From: Engelhardtia mirabilis
GTDB taxonomy: Bacteria > Planctomycetota > UBA1135 > GCA-002686595
Assembly: GCF_007748095.1 (NCBI RefSeq)
Contig: NZ_CP036287.1
Location: forward strand, 5,890,001 to 5,954,000
DNA: 64,000 nucleotides
Direction of reading: 5' to 3'
Each line of letters opens with the position of its first letter. The stretch's first letter is position 1. The notes below the pieces were generated by a model. That model was not told the origin of the DNA. It did no database searches and saw nothing but the letters and a program-made list of their open reading frames with translations. Made by a program: the position numbers and the translations under genes. Positions 24,227 through 34,214 of the stretch are shown here, piece by piece.

Positions 24227-25642
24227 TCAGCGGCCCTTCTTCCAGAACTCGAAGTACATCTCCTCGAAGCCCGCGATATCCACGTTGAACAGGGCGCGCA
24301 GCTCGCGCTGGATCGCGGGGATGTCGCTGCGCGGGACCCCGCCCACGCGGTGGATGAACTCCTGGGCCTTGTCGCGCGTGCGCTTGTCGTTCATCACGAA
24401 GTAGATGATCGAGCCGGCCTGGTCGTAGGCCAGGCCCGCGGCGCTCTCGCCCTTGTTCGTCTGGCCCGAGCTCGAGTACAGCATCGAGGGCATCGTCATG
24501 ATCTTCTGCATGCGGATGTACTCGCCCTCGGCAACGGCCTCGTCGGGACCGTCCTTGAGGGCGCGCTTGGCCGCGCGCTTGCCCATGTTGTTGATGTCGC
24601 CCGCCTTCTGCTTGTACTCGACGGTCTCCATGTAACGCGCCACGCCCTCCTGGAACCAGGACCCGCCGCCGGAGACGAGCAGACGGTTGCCGAAGATCTG
24701 GTGCGTCAGCTCGTGCAGGTGGGTCGGGTCCTTCGGATCCTGGTAGGTCGTCGCGTACCAGTCGCCCGAAGCGATCCCGCCCGAGCGCGCGGCGTTCTCG
24801 CGGGACCAGCCCAGCTTCTCCTCGATGTAGTCGATGTACTGGTCGCGCGTGCGGAACAGGAAGATCGGCATCAGCCGCTGCCCCTCGATCTCCTCGAAGG
24901 GGAACTCGCCGCGGATCGCGTCGTAGCACTCCTCCACGTTCTTGGCGAAGGCGTTGGCGCCCGAGGAGTTGCCGATCACGATGTAGTGGTCGGTGCGCAG
25001 GAAGCGCACGCGCTCGTCCTCGAGGCTGGAGGGCATGTCGCGGGCGATGCGAGCCTCGACTTCCTCGTCGGTCCATTCGGGGTTGCGCGGCTCGCCGGTG
25101 AAGCTCACGCCGGTCTCGAGGAAGGCCTCGATCATGCCGCGCTGCTCCTCGGTTGGCACGGCGTCGAAGCCCACCTCGACCGTGTAACCGGCGTCGGGCA
25201 GGAGGCCGCTGAGGACCCAGCCCGCGCCCGTCTCGAGGGTCGAGTCGAAGACTCCGTAGCCTTGCAGCACGGCGTAGGGCGTGTAGCCGAAGGGACCGTT
25301 GACGACCCGGTGCGGGTGGTACTGGAACGGCCGCTCCATGCGGGTCCAGAAGTCGCGCACCAGATCGGCCACCTCGGTGGGCTCCGAGAAGCCGAACTCG
25401 TCCGCGGGCAGGATCCGCAACTCGATGGTCAGGGTGTCCTCGCCCAGCGTCCCCCTCCAGCTGGCCTGGACCTGGCCCTGGTCAGCGGGGCCGCCGGTGA
25501 TGTTGCCAGTGTCCGGCAGGTCGAAGAGGAGCCCGTACTTCTCCACCAGGACCGGCTCGTCGACCGGTGCGCCGGGCGCGGCCGAGGGCGCGGTGAAGGT
25601 CGGGGCGACAAGGGTGAACAGGCAGGCGATTGCAGCAGTCAT
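24227..25642 (-). CDS. Exported gluzincin-type metallopeptidase (DUF1570-like)
   Basis: The 471-residue product has an N-terminal signal peptide (MTAAIACLFTLVAPTFTAP). The first part (about 30-200) is a beta-rich region without a known family. The second part has the zinc motif HELTHQI and, 20 residues on, GSWFQEGVARYMET with the glutamate ligand, as in gluzincins. It is probably a periplasmic or secreted metallopeptidase; the substrate is unknown. Its ATG overlaps the TGA of the thioredoxin gene (ATGA), so expression is coupled. Confidence 0.8.
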   Translation of the reverse strand: MTAAIACLFTLVAPTFTAPSAAPGAPVDEPVLVEKYGLLFDLPDTGNITGGPADQGQVQASWRGTLGEDTLTIELRILPADEFGFSEPTEVADLVRDFWTRMERPFQYHPHRVVNGPFGYTPYAVLQGYGVFDSTLETGAGWVLSGLLPDAGYTVEVGFDAVPTEEQRGMIEAFLETGVSFTGEPRNPEWTDEEVEARIARDMPSSLEDERVRFLRTDHYIVIGNSSGANAFAKNVEECYDAIRGEFPFEEIEGQRLMPIFLFRTRDQYIDYIEEKLGWSRENAARSGGIASGDWYATTYQDPKDPTHLHELTHQIFGNRLLVSGGGSWFQEGVARYMETVEYKQKAGDINNMGKRAAKRALKDGPDEAVAEGEYIRMQKIMTMPSMLYSSSGQTNKGESAAGLAYDQAGSIIYFVMNDKRTRDKAQEFIHRVGGVPRSDIPAIQRELRALFNVDIAGFEEMYFEFWKKGR

Positions 25643-26148
25643 CGGGCACGGGACTGGGTGTCGAGCTGGCCAGCGAGCCAAGCAAAGAGGGCGTCGGCGC
25701 CGCGGGCGCCACTGAAGCGGTCGACCTCGCGGCCGCCGGCGAAGAGGATCGTCGTGGGGACTCCGGTGATTTGGAGCTGGGCCGCGGTCTGCTGCTCGGC
25801 GTCGATGTCGAGCTTGCCGAACAGCACGCGACCCCGCATCCGACCGGCGACCTCGGCGTAGGCCGGGGCGTAGACCTTGCAGGGACCGCACCAAGTGGCC
25901 CAGGCGTCCAGTACGAACGGCAGGTCACACTTCTGCGTGAAACGGCCCAGACGGCGGCCCGTGACCGCGAAGGGCAGGCCCTCCAGGAACGGCGCGCGGC
26001 ACTTGCCGCAACGCGGGTGGTCCCCCACTCGCGCCGGGGGCACACGGTTGAGGGCTCCGCACAGGGGACAAGGGATCTGGATCCGCTGCTCCTGCGGCGA
26101 AGCTCCCCCGGCGCCCGCCGTGGACCTGGCTCCGTCTGCTTGCGACAT
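25639..26148 (-). CDS. trxC: Thioredoxin 2-like protein with zinc ribbon
   Basis: The 169-residue protein begins with a zinc ribbon (Cys27, Cys30, Cys47, Cys50 as CPLC and CGKC) followed by a thioredoxin fold with the active site WCGPC (86-90), the cis-proline segment GVPT and a lone C-terminal helix. This matches TrxC, a cytosolic zinc-containing disulphide reductase. The start ATG at 26148 is close to a divergent GNAT gene. The downstream peptidase overlaps by four bases. Confidence 0.85.
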   Translation of the reverse strand: MSQADGARSTAGAGGASPQEQRIQIPCPLCGALNRVPPARVGDHPRCGKCRAPFLEGLPFAVTGRRLGRFTQKCDLPFVLDAWATWCGPCKVYAPAYAEVAGRMRGRVLFGKLDIDAEQQTAAQLQITGVPTTILFAGGREVDRFSGARGADALFAWLAGQLDTQSRAR

Positions 26149-26229
26149 CGGGCCGCGAGGATAACCGAGGGGGCCGGCGCCGGCCGAGCCGGGCTGGAAC
26201 CCGTCCTGGGGCCCTGGCAAGCTGCGCCG

Positions 26230-26877
26230 ATGTCCCTGGTCCTGCGCCCCGCCTACCGGATCCAGTCCGAGCGCCTGACGATCCGCTGCTACGAGCCCAG
26301 CGACGCCCCGCAGCTGCGCCAGGCCATGGAGGACAGCGTCGAGCACCTCCTGCCCTGGATGGCCTGGGCCCGGGACGAGCCGGCGCCGATGGCCGAGATC
26401 GTCGTCCGGATCCGGCGCTTCCGGGCCCAGTTCGACATGGGCATGGACTTCATCTACGCCATCTTCGACGGGGACCAGAAGTTGGTCGGGGGCACCGGAT
26501 TGCACCCGCGCATCGGGCCCGGCTGCGCCGAGATCGGCTACTGGATCCGCGCGGGTCACACGCGCCTGGGCTACGCCACCGAAGCCGCCGCGGCCCTGAC
26601 GCGGGTCGGATTCGTCGTCCACGGCTACCGCAAGATCGAGATCCGGGTCGTGCCGCAGAACGAGCCCAGCGTCCGCATTCCGCGCGGCCTGGGCTACCGC
26701 TTCGACGGCTTGGCCCGCTCCCACGTCCCGGGCGTGGAGCGCACCGACCCCTGGCGCGACGCCGAGGTCCACAGCCTGCTGGCCACCGAGTTCATCGGCG
26801 GCACCGCGGACCAGCGCTCGCGCCGCGTGTCCGCCTTCGATTGCACCGGCGAACCGCTCCTGACCCCGGCGCCGTGA
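26230..26877 (+). CDS. GNAT family N-acetyltransferase
   Basis: The 215-residue protein has the RimJ/RimL-type layout: TERLTIRCYEPSDAPQLRQA at the start in the form SERLTIRCY, GTGLHPRIGPGCAEIGYWIRAGHTRLGYATEAAAALTRVGF (acetyl-CoA loop around R/Q-x-x-G-Y-A) and NEPSVRIPRGLGYRFDG. It acetylates an amine using acetyl-CoA; the substrate is unknown. The stop codon lies in the first of four 14-bp tandem repeats. Confidence 0.85.
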   Translation: MSLVLRPAYRIQSERLTIRCYEPSDAPQLRQAMEDSVEHLLPWMAWARDEPAPMAEIVVRIRRFRAQFDMGMDFIYAIFDGDQKLVGGTGLHPRIGPGCAEIGYWIRAGHTRLGYATEAAAALTRVGFVVHGYRKIEIRVVPQNEPSVRIPRGLGYRFDGLARSHVPGVERTDPWRDAEVHSLLATEFIGGTADQRSRRVSAFDCTGEPLLTPAP

Positions 26878-26924
26878 TCTCCGCGCCGTGATCTCCGCGC
26901 CGTGACCCCCGAGCCGTGATCTCC
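26869..26924. repeat. Four tandem 14-bp repeats covering the GNAT stop
   Basis: The unit GCGCCGTGATCTCC is present four times (the third has ACCCCC, the fourth begins GAGC). The first copy contains the GNAT TGA stop, and every copy carries the same TGA. Slippage of the gene end is the simple explanation. 26925-27108 holds nothing else I recognise except a GGCTCCGGAGCC palindrome at 27043-27054. Confidence 0.85.
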
Positions 26925-27108
26925 AGCCCTGTGGAACGGCGCCCCTTGGCCGTCGGGCGGCCAACTTCGGCGGGCGGACCACCGGATCCGACGCGCGGCG
27001 CCCACGATCGGCTCGGGACTCGCCGAGCGCCCTGAAGGCGCGGGCTCCGGAGCCGTAGTATCCGCCTCCCTCCGCGCCGCCCATCGGCGACAATCGCGGT
27101 CCGGTCCC

Positions 27109-30100
27109 ATGCCCGATAGTGATTCGACACCCCGCGGCGATTCGCCCCCCCGCGGCCGTGGCCCCGGCGCGCCCCTCGGGCCGCCGGGCAGCACGCCGAC
27201 GCCCAGGCCCCCGGGCGGGTCTACTGGCGCAGCGGCGGGGCCTGGCGACGAGACGCGGAGACCCGGGAGCACTTCTGGCCGGCAGCGCATCACCGGCGGC
27301 GGCCCCGAGCCCGCGCCGCCCCCCTCCAGCGACGTGATCCTGCGGGCCTACGCCCGCTCCCTGGAGGTGGGCGCCGAGCGCGAGTTGGCCAGCCTGCGCC
27401 GCGAGCACCCCGAGCTGCGCCACGACTTCGAGGCGCTGGACAACGCCTGGACTCGGCTCGCTCCCCTCCTGGGCCTGTCCTCCCACACGCCCACCGCGCC
27501 CCAGCGGCCGGGTGCCGACGTCGATCCCGGCATCAGCCTCGATCGTCGACCGGGGAGTGCCCCCTCCGGCGACGGCGCCCAGGGCGGCCCGCTGCTGGAC
27601 CGCATCGCCTCGCGCAGCGTGCCGCCCGAGCGCTACCGCGCCCGGCGCGAGATCGCCCGGGGCGGCATGGGGTCGATCCAGTCCGTCTGGGACGAGGACT
27701 TGCGTCGCCACCTGGTGATGAAGGTCATGTTGCAGCCCCAGGACCGCGATCCCGGGGTCGTCAGCCGTCCGCCCGACAGCCGCCAGATCAGTCGCTTCCT
27801 CGAGGAGGCGCAGATCACCAGTCAGCTCGACCACCCCAGCATCGTGCCGGTCCACGACATCGGCATCGACGAGCAGTCGCGGCTCTACTTCACGATGCCG
27901 CTGGTGCAGGGCGAGGAGCTCGGCAAGGTCATCGCCAAGGCCCGCGCCGGCGAGGACGGTTGGACCCGCACGCGCCTGCTCAGCGTGTTGGTCAAGGTCA
28001 TGGAGGCCGTGGCCTTCGCCCACAGCCGCGGGGTGATCCACCGCGACCTCAAGCCCGAGAACATCATGGTCGGCCGTTTCGGTCAGACCTACGTGATGGA
28101 CTGGGGCCTGGCGCGGGTGCTCGACGAGACCGAGCGCGCCGAGCACGAGAAGGGCAAGACGACCCTCGACGTGATCCGCGACCGGGTCAAGCGCGGCGGC
28201 AAGGGCCTGCGCCGCCCGCAGGTACGGACCGAGCGCCACACCGACGACCGCGGAGATCGCTCCTCGGTGGACACCCTCGACGGCGACGTGGTCGGCACCC
28301 CGGGCTACATGGCGCCCGAGCAGGCCCTGGGTCAGCGCGACAAGATCGGGCCGCGGGCGGACATCTACGCGATCGGCTCGATCCTGTACCAGCTGCTCAC
28401 GGGCTACCGTCCGTTCGACGATCCGGTCAGCCGCGAGAGTGGTTCGCCGCTGTTCGAGCGCATCCTCGAGAGCGAGCCCGTCGACATCCGCGACCTCGAG
28501 AAGGACTGCCCGACCGAGATCGTCGCCATCACCAAGATGGCCATGGCCCACGACCAGGCCGACCGCTACGAGTCGATGCTGGCCATGATCGACGACGTGC
28601 GCGCGTACCTCGAAGGTCACGTGGTGCGCGCCTACGAAGCCGGGCTCCTGGCAGAGGTCCGCAAGTGGATCGTGCGCAACCGCGTGTTGGCCAGCACGGT
28701 CGGCATCGCCGGCGCCGCGGTGATCGGGTTGATCGTGCTCTTCGTCTGGCAACAGCAGCGCAACCTGTCGGACATGCAGGCCGAGCAGAAGCGCACCGAA
28801 CTGGCGCGCAACCAGGCCGTCGAGTCGAGCATCGAGGAGCAGCGCCAGCGGCAACTGGCCGAGGCCGCCCGTCAGGAAGAGAATCGCGCCCGCGCCAAGG
28901 CCGAGGACCAGGCCGCCGAAGCCGAGCGCCAGCGCAGCCTCGCCGACAACCGGCGTATCGAGGTCGAGCAGATCGCCAACGAGCTGCGACTGCGCGAGGC
29001 GGTCCAGCGGCGCCTGCGCTACGCCGCCAACCTGCGCGCCGCCGACATTGCCCTGGCCGCCAACGACCAGCCCGAGGCGCGCCGCCAGCTCGAGGCCTGC
29101 GAGGACGACCTGCGTGGTTGGGAGTGGGCCTACCTGGCCCAGCGCGTGGACCTCTCGCTCGGTTCGATCGAGCGCTGTGCGCGGGATCCGGTCGACGTGG
29201 CGGCCCTGGGCGGTGGCGAGATCGGCGTGCTCGCGGCCGACGAATCCCTGGCCCTGTGGTACTTCGGCGCCGACCGCGCCCACCAACGCTGGAAGCTGCG
29301 CGCGGTGCCCAAGGACATGGCCTACGACGCCGACAGCGGCCTGTTCGTGGTGTCCCACGGTCTCGGCCCCCTGACCGTCCTGCGCCGGCGCATCTCGACC
29401 GAGCTGCGACGCCTGGTCGACCCCACCGCCTTCGACCTCGAGTTCGGCCCCCTGGACCTGGAGCGCGGCGGCGGCCGCGTCGTGGCCGGCGTGATCGGGT
29501 CCGGCAGCCGCGGGCGCGAGCGCAGCGCGACCGTCTTCGACACGTCCAACGCAAAGCCCTTGGCTGCCCTGAGCGGGCGTCGCGCGCGGATCGTGACGGC
29601 AGTGTCCTGGTCCCAGGATGGCGCTTGGCTGGCGATCGGCTACGACGACGGGCAGTTCCAGCTCTACGACGGCATCGACTACAAGCTGATCGACGAGCTC
29701 GCGCCGCACTCCGAGGCCATCACGGCCCTGACCTTCTCGGACGACAACAGCCGTCTGGTCTGCGCCAGCGCCGACGACTCGGCCACCGTCTTCGACATTG
29801 CCTCACGCGGCGCGCTCTTCGCCCTGCGCGGGCACACCGGCCCGATCACCGCGGCCCTGTTCGGATCGGATGATCGCTGGATCGCCACGGCCTCCACCGA
29901 CCGCTCCGTGCGCGTCTGGGATGCGGGCAGCGGCGTGCTCCAGTCGACCCTCAACGGCCACCGCGGGACGGTCGTGGGTCTCGATCTCGAGCCCGACACG
30001 GGCCGACTGATCAGCCTGGCCGCGGACCGCTCCGTGCGCGCCTGGGACCCCTCGGCCGGCGCGCCGGCCAGCACGATCGACATGCGCCGCAGCCGCAGCC

Positions 30101-31761
30101 GCGGTTGGGTCGACTTCAGCCCCGACAGCAAGCGCGTGGTGCTGCCCAACGCCTTCTCGGCCCAGGTGCTGGACCTGCGCACGCTCGAGCCCGTCGCGGC
30201 GATCGGCGACGGGTCCTTCCTGAGCGGTCGTGTGCGCCACAGCCCGGACGGGGCGCTGTTGGTCGCTCCGTCCCTGGGCGAACTGGTCGCCTGGGACTCG
30301 GCCACCGGCGAGCGCGCCGGGGTGATCGGCAAGCTGCCGCGCCAGTTCAGCCTGTTCGAGCTGTCCCGCGACGGCAGCCTCGCCGTGGCCTCGGGACCGA
30401 TGCGCGCCCAGTTCGACTTGGACGGCAGCGAACGCGACGGGCCCCCGCCCGACATCGTCGCCCTGTGGGCCGATCCCCTTGCCGCGCTGCGCTCCGACGG
30501 CGACGCGGCGGGCAACTTCGAGTTCGACGCGGACTGGACCGTCGACCTGCCGCGGGGCGTTTCGGCCCTGGCCCTGTTGCCGATCCCCGGGCGACGGGAC
30601 GTGCTCGTGGCCTGCTCCGATGGGGCCGTGCGGCGCTACGACGTGCGGGCCTCGGGCGCGCTTCAACTGACCGCGACGCTGCTTCCCGAACGCGGTCGGA
30701 TTTGGGCCGGCTTCGATCAGGTGGCGCGCATCGCCATCTCCTTCATCGAGGCCCTCGACGGCAGCGGCTTCCACCTGGCCGCGCGCCTGGTGCCCAGGCC
30801 CGAGCCCCTGTGCCTGTCGATCGCGCCCCAAACCGGAATCCTCGCCGTCGGGGCCTCCGACGGCGCAGTCGACCTGTGGAACCTGGCCGATGGTTCCCAC
30901 CGCACGATGCTCGTGGGCCACGAGGGCGCGGTCAACGCGGTGCAGTTCTCCCCCGACGGCTCGCGCCTGTTGACCGCCTCGAACGACGAGTCCCTGCGGA
31001 TCTGGGAGGTCCAGCTCGGTGAATCGCTGATCGTGCTTCGCAACCACGAGGGGCCCGTGCTCGACGCGCGCTTCACTCCCGACGGTTCGCGCATCGTCTC
31101 GGTGGGCAGCGACGGCACGGCGCGGCTGTGGGAGACGGAACCCCAGGAGGAACGCTTCGACGCCCGCCGCCGGGCCCGTGAGAAGCAGCGCGCCGCGCGC
31201 CAGTATCTCTTGGGCACCCTCGACCGCTTCGTCAGCACGACCGAGCTGATGGAGGCGATCTCGGACGACGCCAGCCTGACCGAGCCGATGCGCAAGCAGA
31301 TCGCTGACTACGTGCGCTTCTTCGGCGAGAACGCCACGCGCCTGGCGAGCGATGCCTGGTCCGTGGTCCAGGACGAGGGCCGCGAGCAGGAGGAGTATGA
31401 GGACGCCCTGGCCTGGTCCCTGTTCGCCTGCAGCCTGGAGCCCGAGCAGTCGATCTTCCTGCGCACCCTGGGCATCGCCCAGTTCCGCATGGGCTTGAAC
31501 CAGGCCTGCATCGAGACCCTCCTGGAGGCGGGCCAGATGCACCGCCGCGGCCAGCGCATCGAGGAGCTGGCCGTCCTGGCGATGGCCTACGCCGAGATCG
31601 GTGAGCAGGACAACTCCGACCGGTTCCGGCGGGAGTTCGAGACCATGATGGAGGAGTCCATGTGGTCCAAGAACGGCCTGGTCCAGGCCCTCGACCGCGA
31701 GCTCCGCGACCGACTCGGCAGCGCCCCCGCGCCGCTCGAGACCGAATCCCAGGGCGGCTGA
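27109..31761 (+). CDS. Giant Ser/Thr protein kinase with WD40 propellers and TPR-like tail
   Basis: This 1550-residue protein starts with about 75 disordered Pro/Gly-rich residues, then a regulatory helix region. The kinase domain (about 175-515) has the glycine loop IARGGMG, the active-site HRDLKPEN near 315 and DWGLA instead of DFG, as is usual in planctomycete kinases, with a large insertion between DWG and the APE motif (APEQA). A membrane segment follows (about 525-545), then a coiled coil (550-620). WD40 repeats fill about 680-1345 and a TPR-like helical end follows. It is an inner-membrane receptor-like kinase with the propeller outside. The substrate and ligand are unknown. Confidence 0.9.
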   Translation: MPDSDSTPRGDSPPRGRGPGAPLGPPGSTPTPRPPGGSTGAAAGPGDETRRPGSTSGRQRITGGGPEPAPPPSSDVILRAYARSLEVGAERELASLRREHPELRHDFEALDNAWTRLAPLLGLSSHTPTAPQRPGADVDPGISLDRRPGSAPSGDGAQGGPLLDRIASRSVPPERYRARREIARGGMGSIQSVWDEDLRRHLVMKVMLQPQDRDPGVVSRPPDSRQISRFLEEAQITSQLDHPSIVPVHDIGIDEQSRLYFTMPLVQGEELGKVIAKARAGEDGWTRTRLLSVLVKVMEAVAFAHSRGVIHRDLKPENIMVGRFGQTYVMDWGLARVLDETERAEHEKGKTTLDVIRDRVKRGGKGLRRPQVRTERHTDDRGDRSSVDTLDGDVVGTPGYMAPEQALGQRDKIGPRADIYAIGSILYQLLTGYRPFDDPVSRESGSPLFERILESEPVDIRDLEKDCPTEIVAITKMAMAHDQADRYESMLAMIDDVRAYLEGHVVRAYEAGLLAEVRKWIVRNRVLASTVGIAGAAVIGLIVLFVWQQQRNLSDMQAEQKRTELARNQAVESSIEEQRQRQLAEAARQEENRARAKAEDQAAEAERQRSLADNRRIEVEQIANELRLREAVQRRLRYAANLRAADIALAANDQPEARRQLEACEDDLRGWEWAYLAQRVDLSLGSIERCARDPVDVAALGGGEIGVLAADESLALWYFGADRAHQRWKLRAVPKDMAYDADSGLFVVSHGLGPLTVLRRRISTELRRLVDPTAFDLEFGPLDLERGGGRVVAGVIGSGSRGRERSATVFDTSNAKPLAALSGRRARIVTAVSWSQDGAWLAIGYDDGQFQLYDGIDYKLIDELAPHSEAITALTFSDDNSRLVCASADDSATVFDIASRGALFALRGHTGPITAALFGSDDRWIATASTDRSVRVWDAGSGVLQSTLNGHRGTVVGLDLEPDTGRLISLAADRSVRAWDPSAGAPASTIDMRRSRSRGWVDFSPDSKRVVLPNAFSAQVLDLRTLEPVAAIGDGSFLSGRVRHSPDGALLVAPSLGELVAWDSATGERAGVIGKLPRQFSLFELSRDGSLAVASGPMRAQFDLDGSERDGPPPDIVALWADPLAALRSDGDAAGNFEFDADWTVDLPRGVSALALLPIPGRRDVLVACSDGAVRRYDVRASGALQLTATLLPERGRIWAGFDQVARIAISFIEALDGSGFHLAARLVPRPEPLCLSIAPQTGILAVGASDGAVDLWNLADGSHRTMLVGHEGAVNAVQFSPDGSRLLTASNDESLRIWEVQLGESLIVLRNHEGPVLDARFTPDGSRIVSVGSDGTARLWETEPQEERFDARRRAREKQRAARQYLLGTLDRFVSTTELMEAISDDASLTEPMRKQIADYVRFFGENATRLASDAWSVVQDEGREQEEYEDALAWSLFACSLEPEQSIFLRTLGIAQFRMGLNQACIETLLEAGQMHRRGQRIEELAVLAMAYAEIGEQDNSDRFRREFETMMEESMWSKNGLVQALDRELRDRLGSAPAPLETESQGG

Positions 31762-31900
31762 GACCCCTAGCCGGCGACGCTGGTCCGGCTCAGTTGGCGG
31801 ATCGGATCGCGACGCGCCGGAGGGGCCGGCGCGGATCGTCAATCCGACCGGCTCGAGGAGCCCGCGAGTCGACGTAGGTCTGCCGGCGGGACGCTCGGAT

Positions 31901-33466
31901 ATGACGGCGAAGCCAGTGAAGATCCGACGGCGGCGGCGGCTCGGTTCCGCAAGCGGAACTCGTCGCCGACGGTCGACGGGGGCCATAATCGCCCGCGAGG
32001 AGATTCGCTTGGAACTCGACGCGCTCAAGATCGAACGTCGCCCCGGCCGCCGCCGTGGGCCCTGGCCCCGACGCCTGGTGGTCCTGGTCGTCCTGGTCGG
32101 GATCGCGGTAGCCCTGCGCGAGCCGATCCAATCGGCTGCGGCGCGCTTCGGGGCGCCGACGGTGGAGCTGGTCACCCTGGAACGCAGCGACCCCAGCAGC
32201 CTCGGCGCGCTGAGCGGCTCCGCGGCCAACGGCTACGTCGTGGCCGCCCGCCGTGCGGCTCTCTCGGCGGACACGCCCGGGCGCATCGTGGAGCTGACCG
32301 TCACCGAGGGCTCGACGGTCAAGGCCGGCGATCTGGTCGCGAGGCTCTATTCCGACGAGTACCGGGCCGGGCTCCTGCGCGCCCGGGCCGACGTGGCCGC
32401 GGCCGCCGCGGAGGCCACGGTCGCCGAGCGCGACGTCGAGCGCGCCGAGGCGGAGCTGGCGGCCGCCGAGGCCGACATCCCGCGCCTCGAGAGTGAGACC
32501 GAGGCTCGCAGCGCGGAGATCGACGCCGCCAGCGCGAAGCTGCGCCTGGCCGAGATCGAGGTCGAGCGCGTGCGCGCCATGGTGGCCGAGCGCGTGTCCT
32601 CCCAGCGCGAGCTCGACCAGGCCCAGGCCACGGCGGACGACGCCAAGGCCACCGTCGACGCAGCCCAGGCCCGCAACCGCGCCGGCACGGGTGCCGTCGA
32701 CTCGGCCCGCGCGGCCCTGGCGGTCCAAAGGGCCGCCATCGCCCAGGCCAAGGCGCGGGCCGTCACCGCGAAAGCGCGCGTCCAGGCCGCGGAAGCCATC
32801 GCGACCCAGGCCCAGGCGACCCTCGACAAGACCGAGGTGCGCGCGCCCTTCGACGGCATCGTGGTGCTCAAGGACGCCGAGGTGGGCGAGGTGGTCTCGC
32901 CCAACTCCCAGGGCGGCTCGAGTGCCCGTGGGTCGGTGGCGACCATGGTCGACCTGGACTCGCTCGAGGTGCAGGCCGAGGTGCCCGAGACCAGCCTCTC
33001 GGCGGTCGAGGTCGGGCGCCCGGCGCGAGTCTTCCTCGACGCCTATCCCGAGCGGCCCTACAGCGGCTCCGTCGATCGCATCTGGCCCACCGCGGACCGT
33101 CAGAAGGCGACGGTCGAAGTGCGCGTGCGCTTCGACACTCGCGACGCCGACCTGCGTCCTGAGATGGGCGTGCGCGTGGTGTTCCTGGACGACGACGACA
33201 TCGCGGCGCTCGATGCGGCGGCGCGGGGCGAGACGCCGCCGCTGCTCTTGCCGCGTCAGGCGCTGGTGGAGCGCGGCGGGCTGCAGGGCGTCTACATGGT
33301 CGACGGGGGCGTCGCCCGCTTCCGCGAAGTTCACACCGACGGCGAGCGCGACGGCCGGCCGATCGTGGTCTCCGGCGTCCAAGAGGGTGAGCAGATCGTG
33401 GCGGCCCCGCCCGAGGGCTTGGCCGACGGCGACGTGGTCAAGGTCGCCGACGGGGACCAGGGTTGA
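31901..33466 (+). CDS. HlyD/MacA-type membrane fusion protein
   Basis: The 521-residue protein has a charged N-terminus, one membrane helix (about 60-77), a biotinyl-lipoyl-like hairpin and a long coiled coil (about 150-310), closed by the matching lipoyl half (APFDGIVVLKDAEVGEVVSP) and beta-barrel domains. It links an inner-membrane exporter to the outer membrane. The ABC ATPase gene overlaps its stop (TTGA), giving one transport operon. The cargo is not known. Confidence 0.88.
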   Translation: MTAKPVKIRRRRRLGSASGTRRRRSTGAIIAREEIRLELDALKIERRPGRRRGPWPRRLVVLVVLVGIAVALREPIQSAAARFGAPTVELVTLERSDPSSLGALSGSAANGYVVAARRAALSADTPGRIVELTVTEGSTVKAGDLVARLYSDEYRAGLLRARADVAAAAAEATVAERDVERAEAELAAAEADIPRLESETEARSAEIDAASAKLRLAEIEVERVRAMVAERVSSQRELDQAQATADDAKATVDAAQARNRAGTGAVDSARAALAVQRAAIAQAKARAVTAKARVQAAEAIATQAQATLDKTEVRAPFDGIVVLKDAEVGEVVSPNSQGGSSARGSVATMVDLDSLEVQAEVPETSLSAVEVGRPARVFLDAYPERPYSGSVDRIWPTADRQKATVEVRVRFDTRDADLRPEMGVRVVFLDDDDIAALDAAARGETPPLLLPRQALVERGGLQGVYMVDGGVARFREVHTDGERDGRPIVVSGVQEGEQIVAAPPEGLADGDVVKVADGDQG

Positions 33467-34188
33467 GCGTCGAGGCGATCATTCGCCTGGTCGGCGTCGA
33501 GCGCACCTACCGCAAGGGCGGCGAGAGCGTGCGCGTGCTCGACGACTTGGACCTCGAGGTCCCGCGCGGCGGCTACGTGGCGCTGATGGGCCCTTCGGGC
33601 TCGGGCAAGACGACGCTGCTCAACTTGATCGGCGGACTCGACAAGGCCGACGGCGGCCAGGTGATCGTCGACGGTGAGGACCTGACGCGCCTCGGCCAGG
33701 GGGCCCTGGCGCGCTGGCGCGCGGCCTCGGTGGGCTTCGTGTTCCAGGGCTTCAACCTGATGCCGGTGTTGACGGCCCAGCAGAACGTCGAGTTACCCCT
33801 CTTGCTCACGAACCTCTCGCGTAGGGAACGCCGCGAACACGCGCGCCACGCCCTGGCCCTGGTCGGGCTCGACGACCGGCGCAGTCACCGGCCCAAGCAG
33901 CTCTCCGGCGGCCAGGAGCAACGCGTCGCGATCGCGCGAGCCTTGGTCACCGACCCGATCCTGATCCTGGCCGACGAGCCGACCGGCGACCTGGACCGCG
34001 ATTCGGCCGGGGCCGTGCTCGAGCTGCTCGACAAGCTCAATCGGGAGTCCGACAAGACGATCGTGATGGTGACCCACGACCCGCGTGCGGCCGACAGCGC
34101 GCGGTCGATCGTGCACCTGGACAAGGGGCGGCTGGAGCGCATCGAGGACCGTCGCCCACTCGAGCCCGCGGACTCGACCACGACCTGA
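33463..34188 (+). CDS. ABC transporter ATPase (MacB/LolD type)
   Basis: The 241-residue ATPase has Walker A GPSGSGKTT, the Q loop VFQGFNL, signature LSGGQEQRVAIARAL and Walker B ILADEPTGDLD with the D loop, and the His switch MVTHD. The EPTGDLD signature is that of the MacB/LolD/FtsE group that pairs with FtsX-like permeases. The TTG start overlaps the membrane fusion protein stop. One ATPase is available for the two permeases at 34215 and 37130. Confidence 0.95.
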   Translation: MSVEAIIRLVGVERTYRKGGESVRVLDDLDLEVPRGGYVALMGPSGSGKTTLLNLIGGLDKADGGQVIVDGEDLTRLGQGALARWRAASVGFVFQGFNLMPVLTAQQNVELPLLLTNLSRRERREHARHALALVGLDDRRSHRPKQLSGGQEQRVAIARALVTDPILILADEPTGDLDRDSAGAVLELLDKLNRESDKTIVMVTHDPRAADSARSIVHLDKGRLERIEDRRPLEPADSTTT

Positions 34189-34214
34189 GCCCACCCGACG
34201 CCCCCACCAAATCC

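Noticed and set aside
27043..27054. GGCTCCGGAGCC palindrome before the kinase gene
   Set aside because: A 12-base palindrome is expected by chance in such GC-rich sequence; no second copy or hairpin loop is present.
25639..29709. A 1356-codon open frame antisense to the kinase gene
   Set aside because: It is a shadow of high-GC coding DNA. Only its last 169 codons (the thioredoxin gene) have a family signature.
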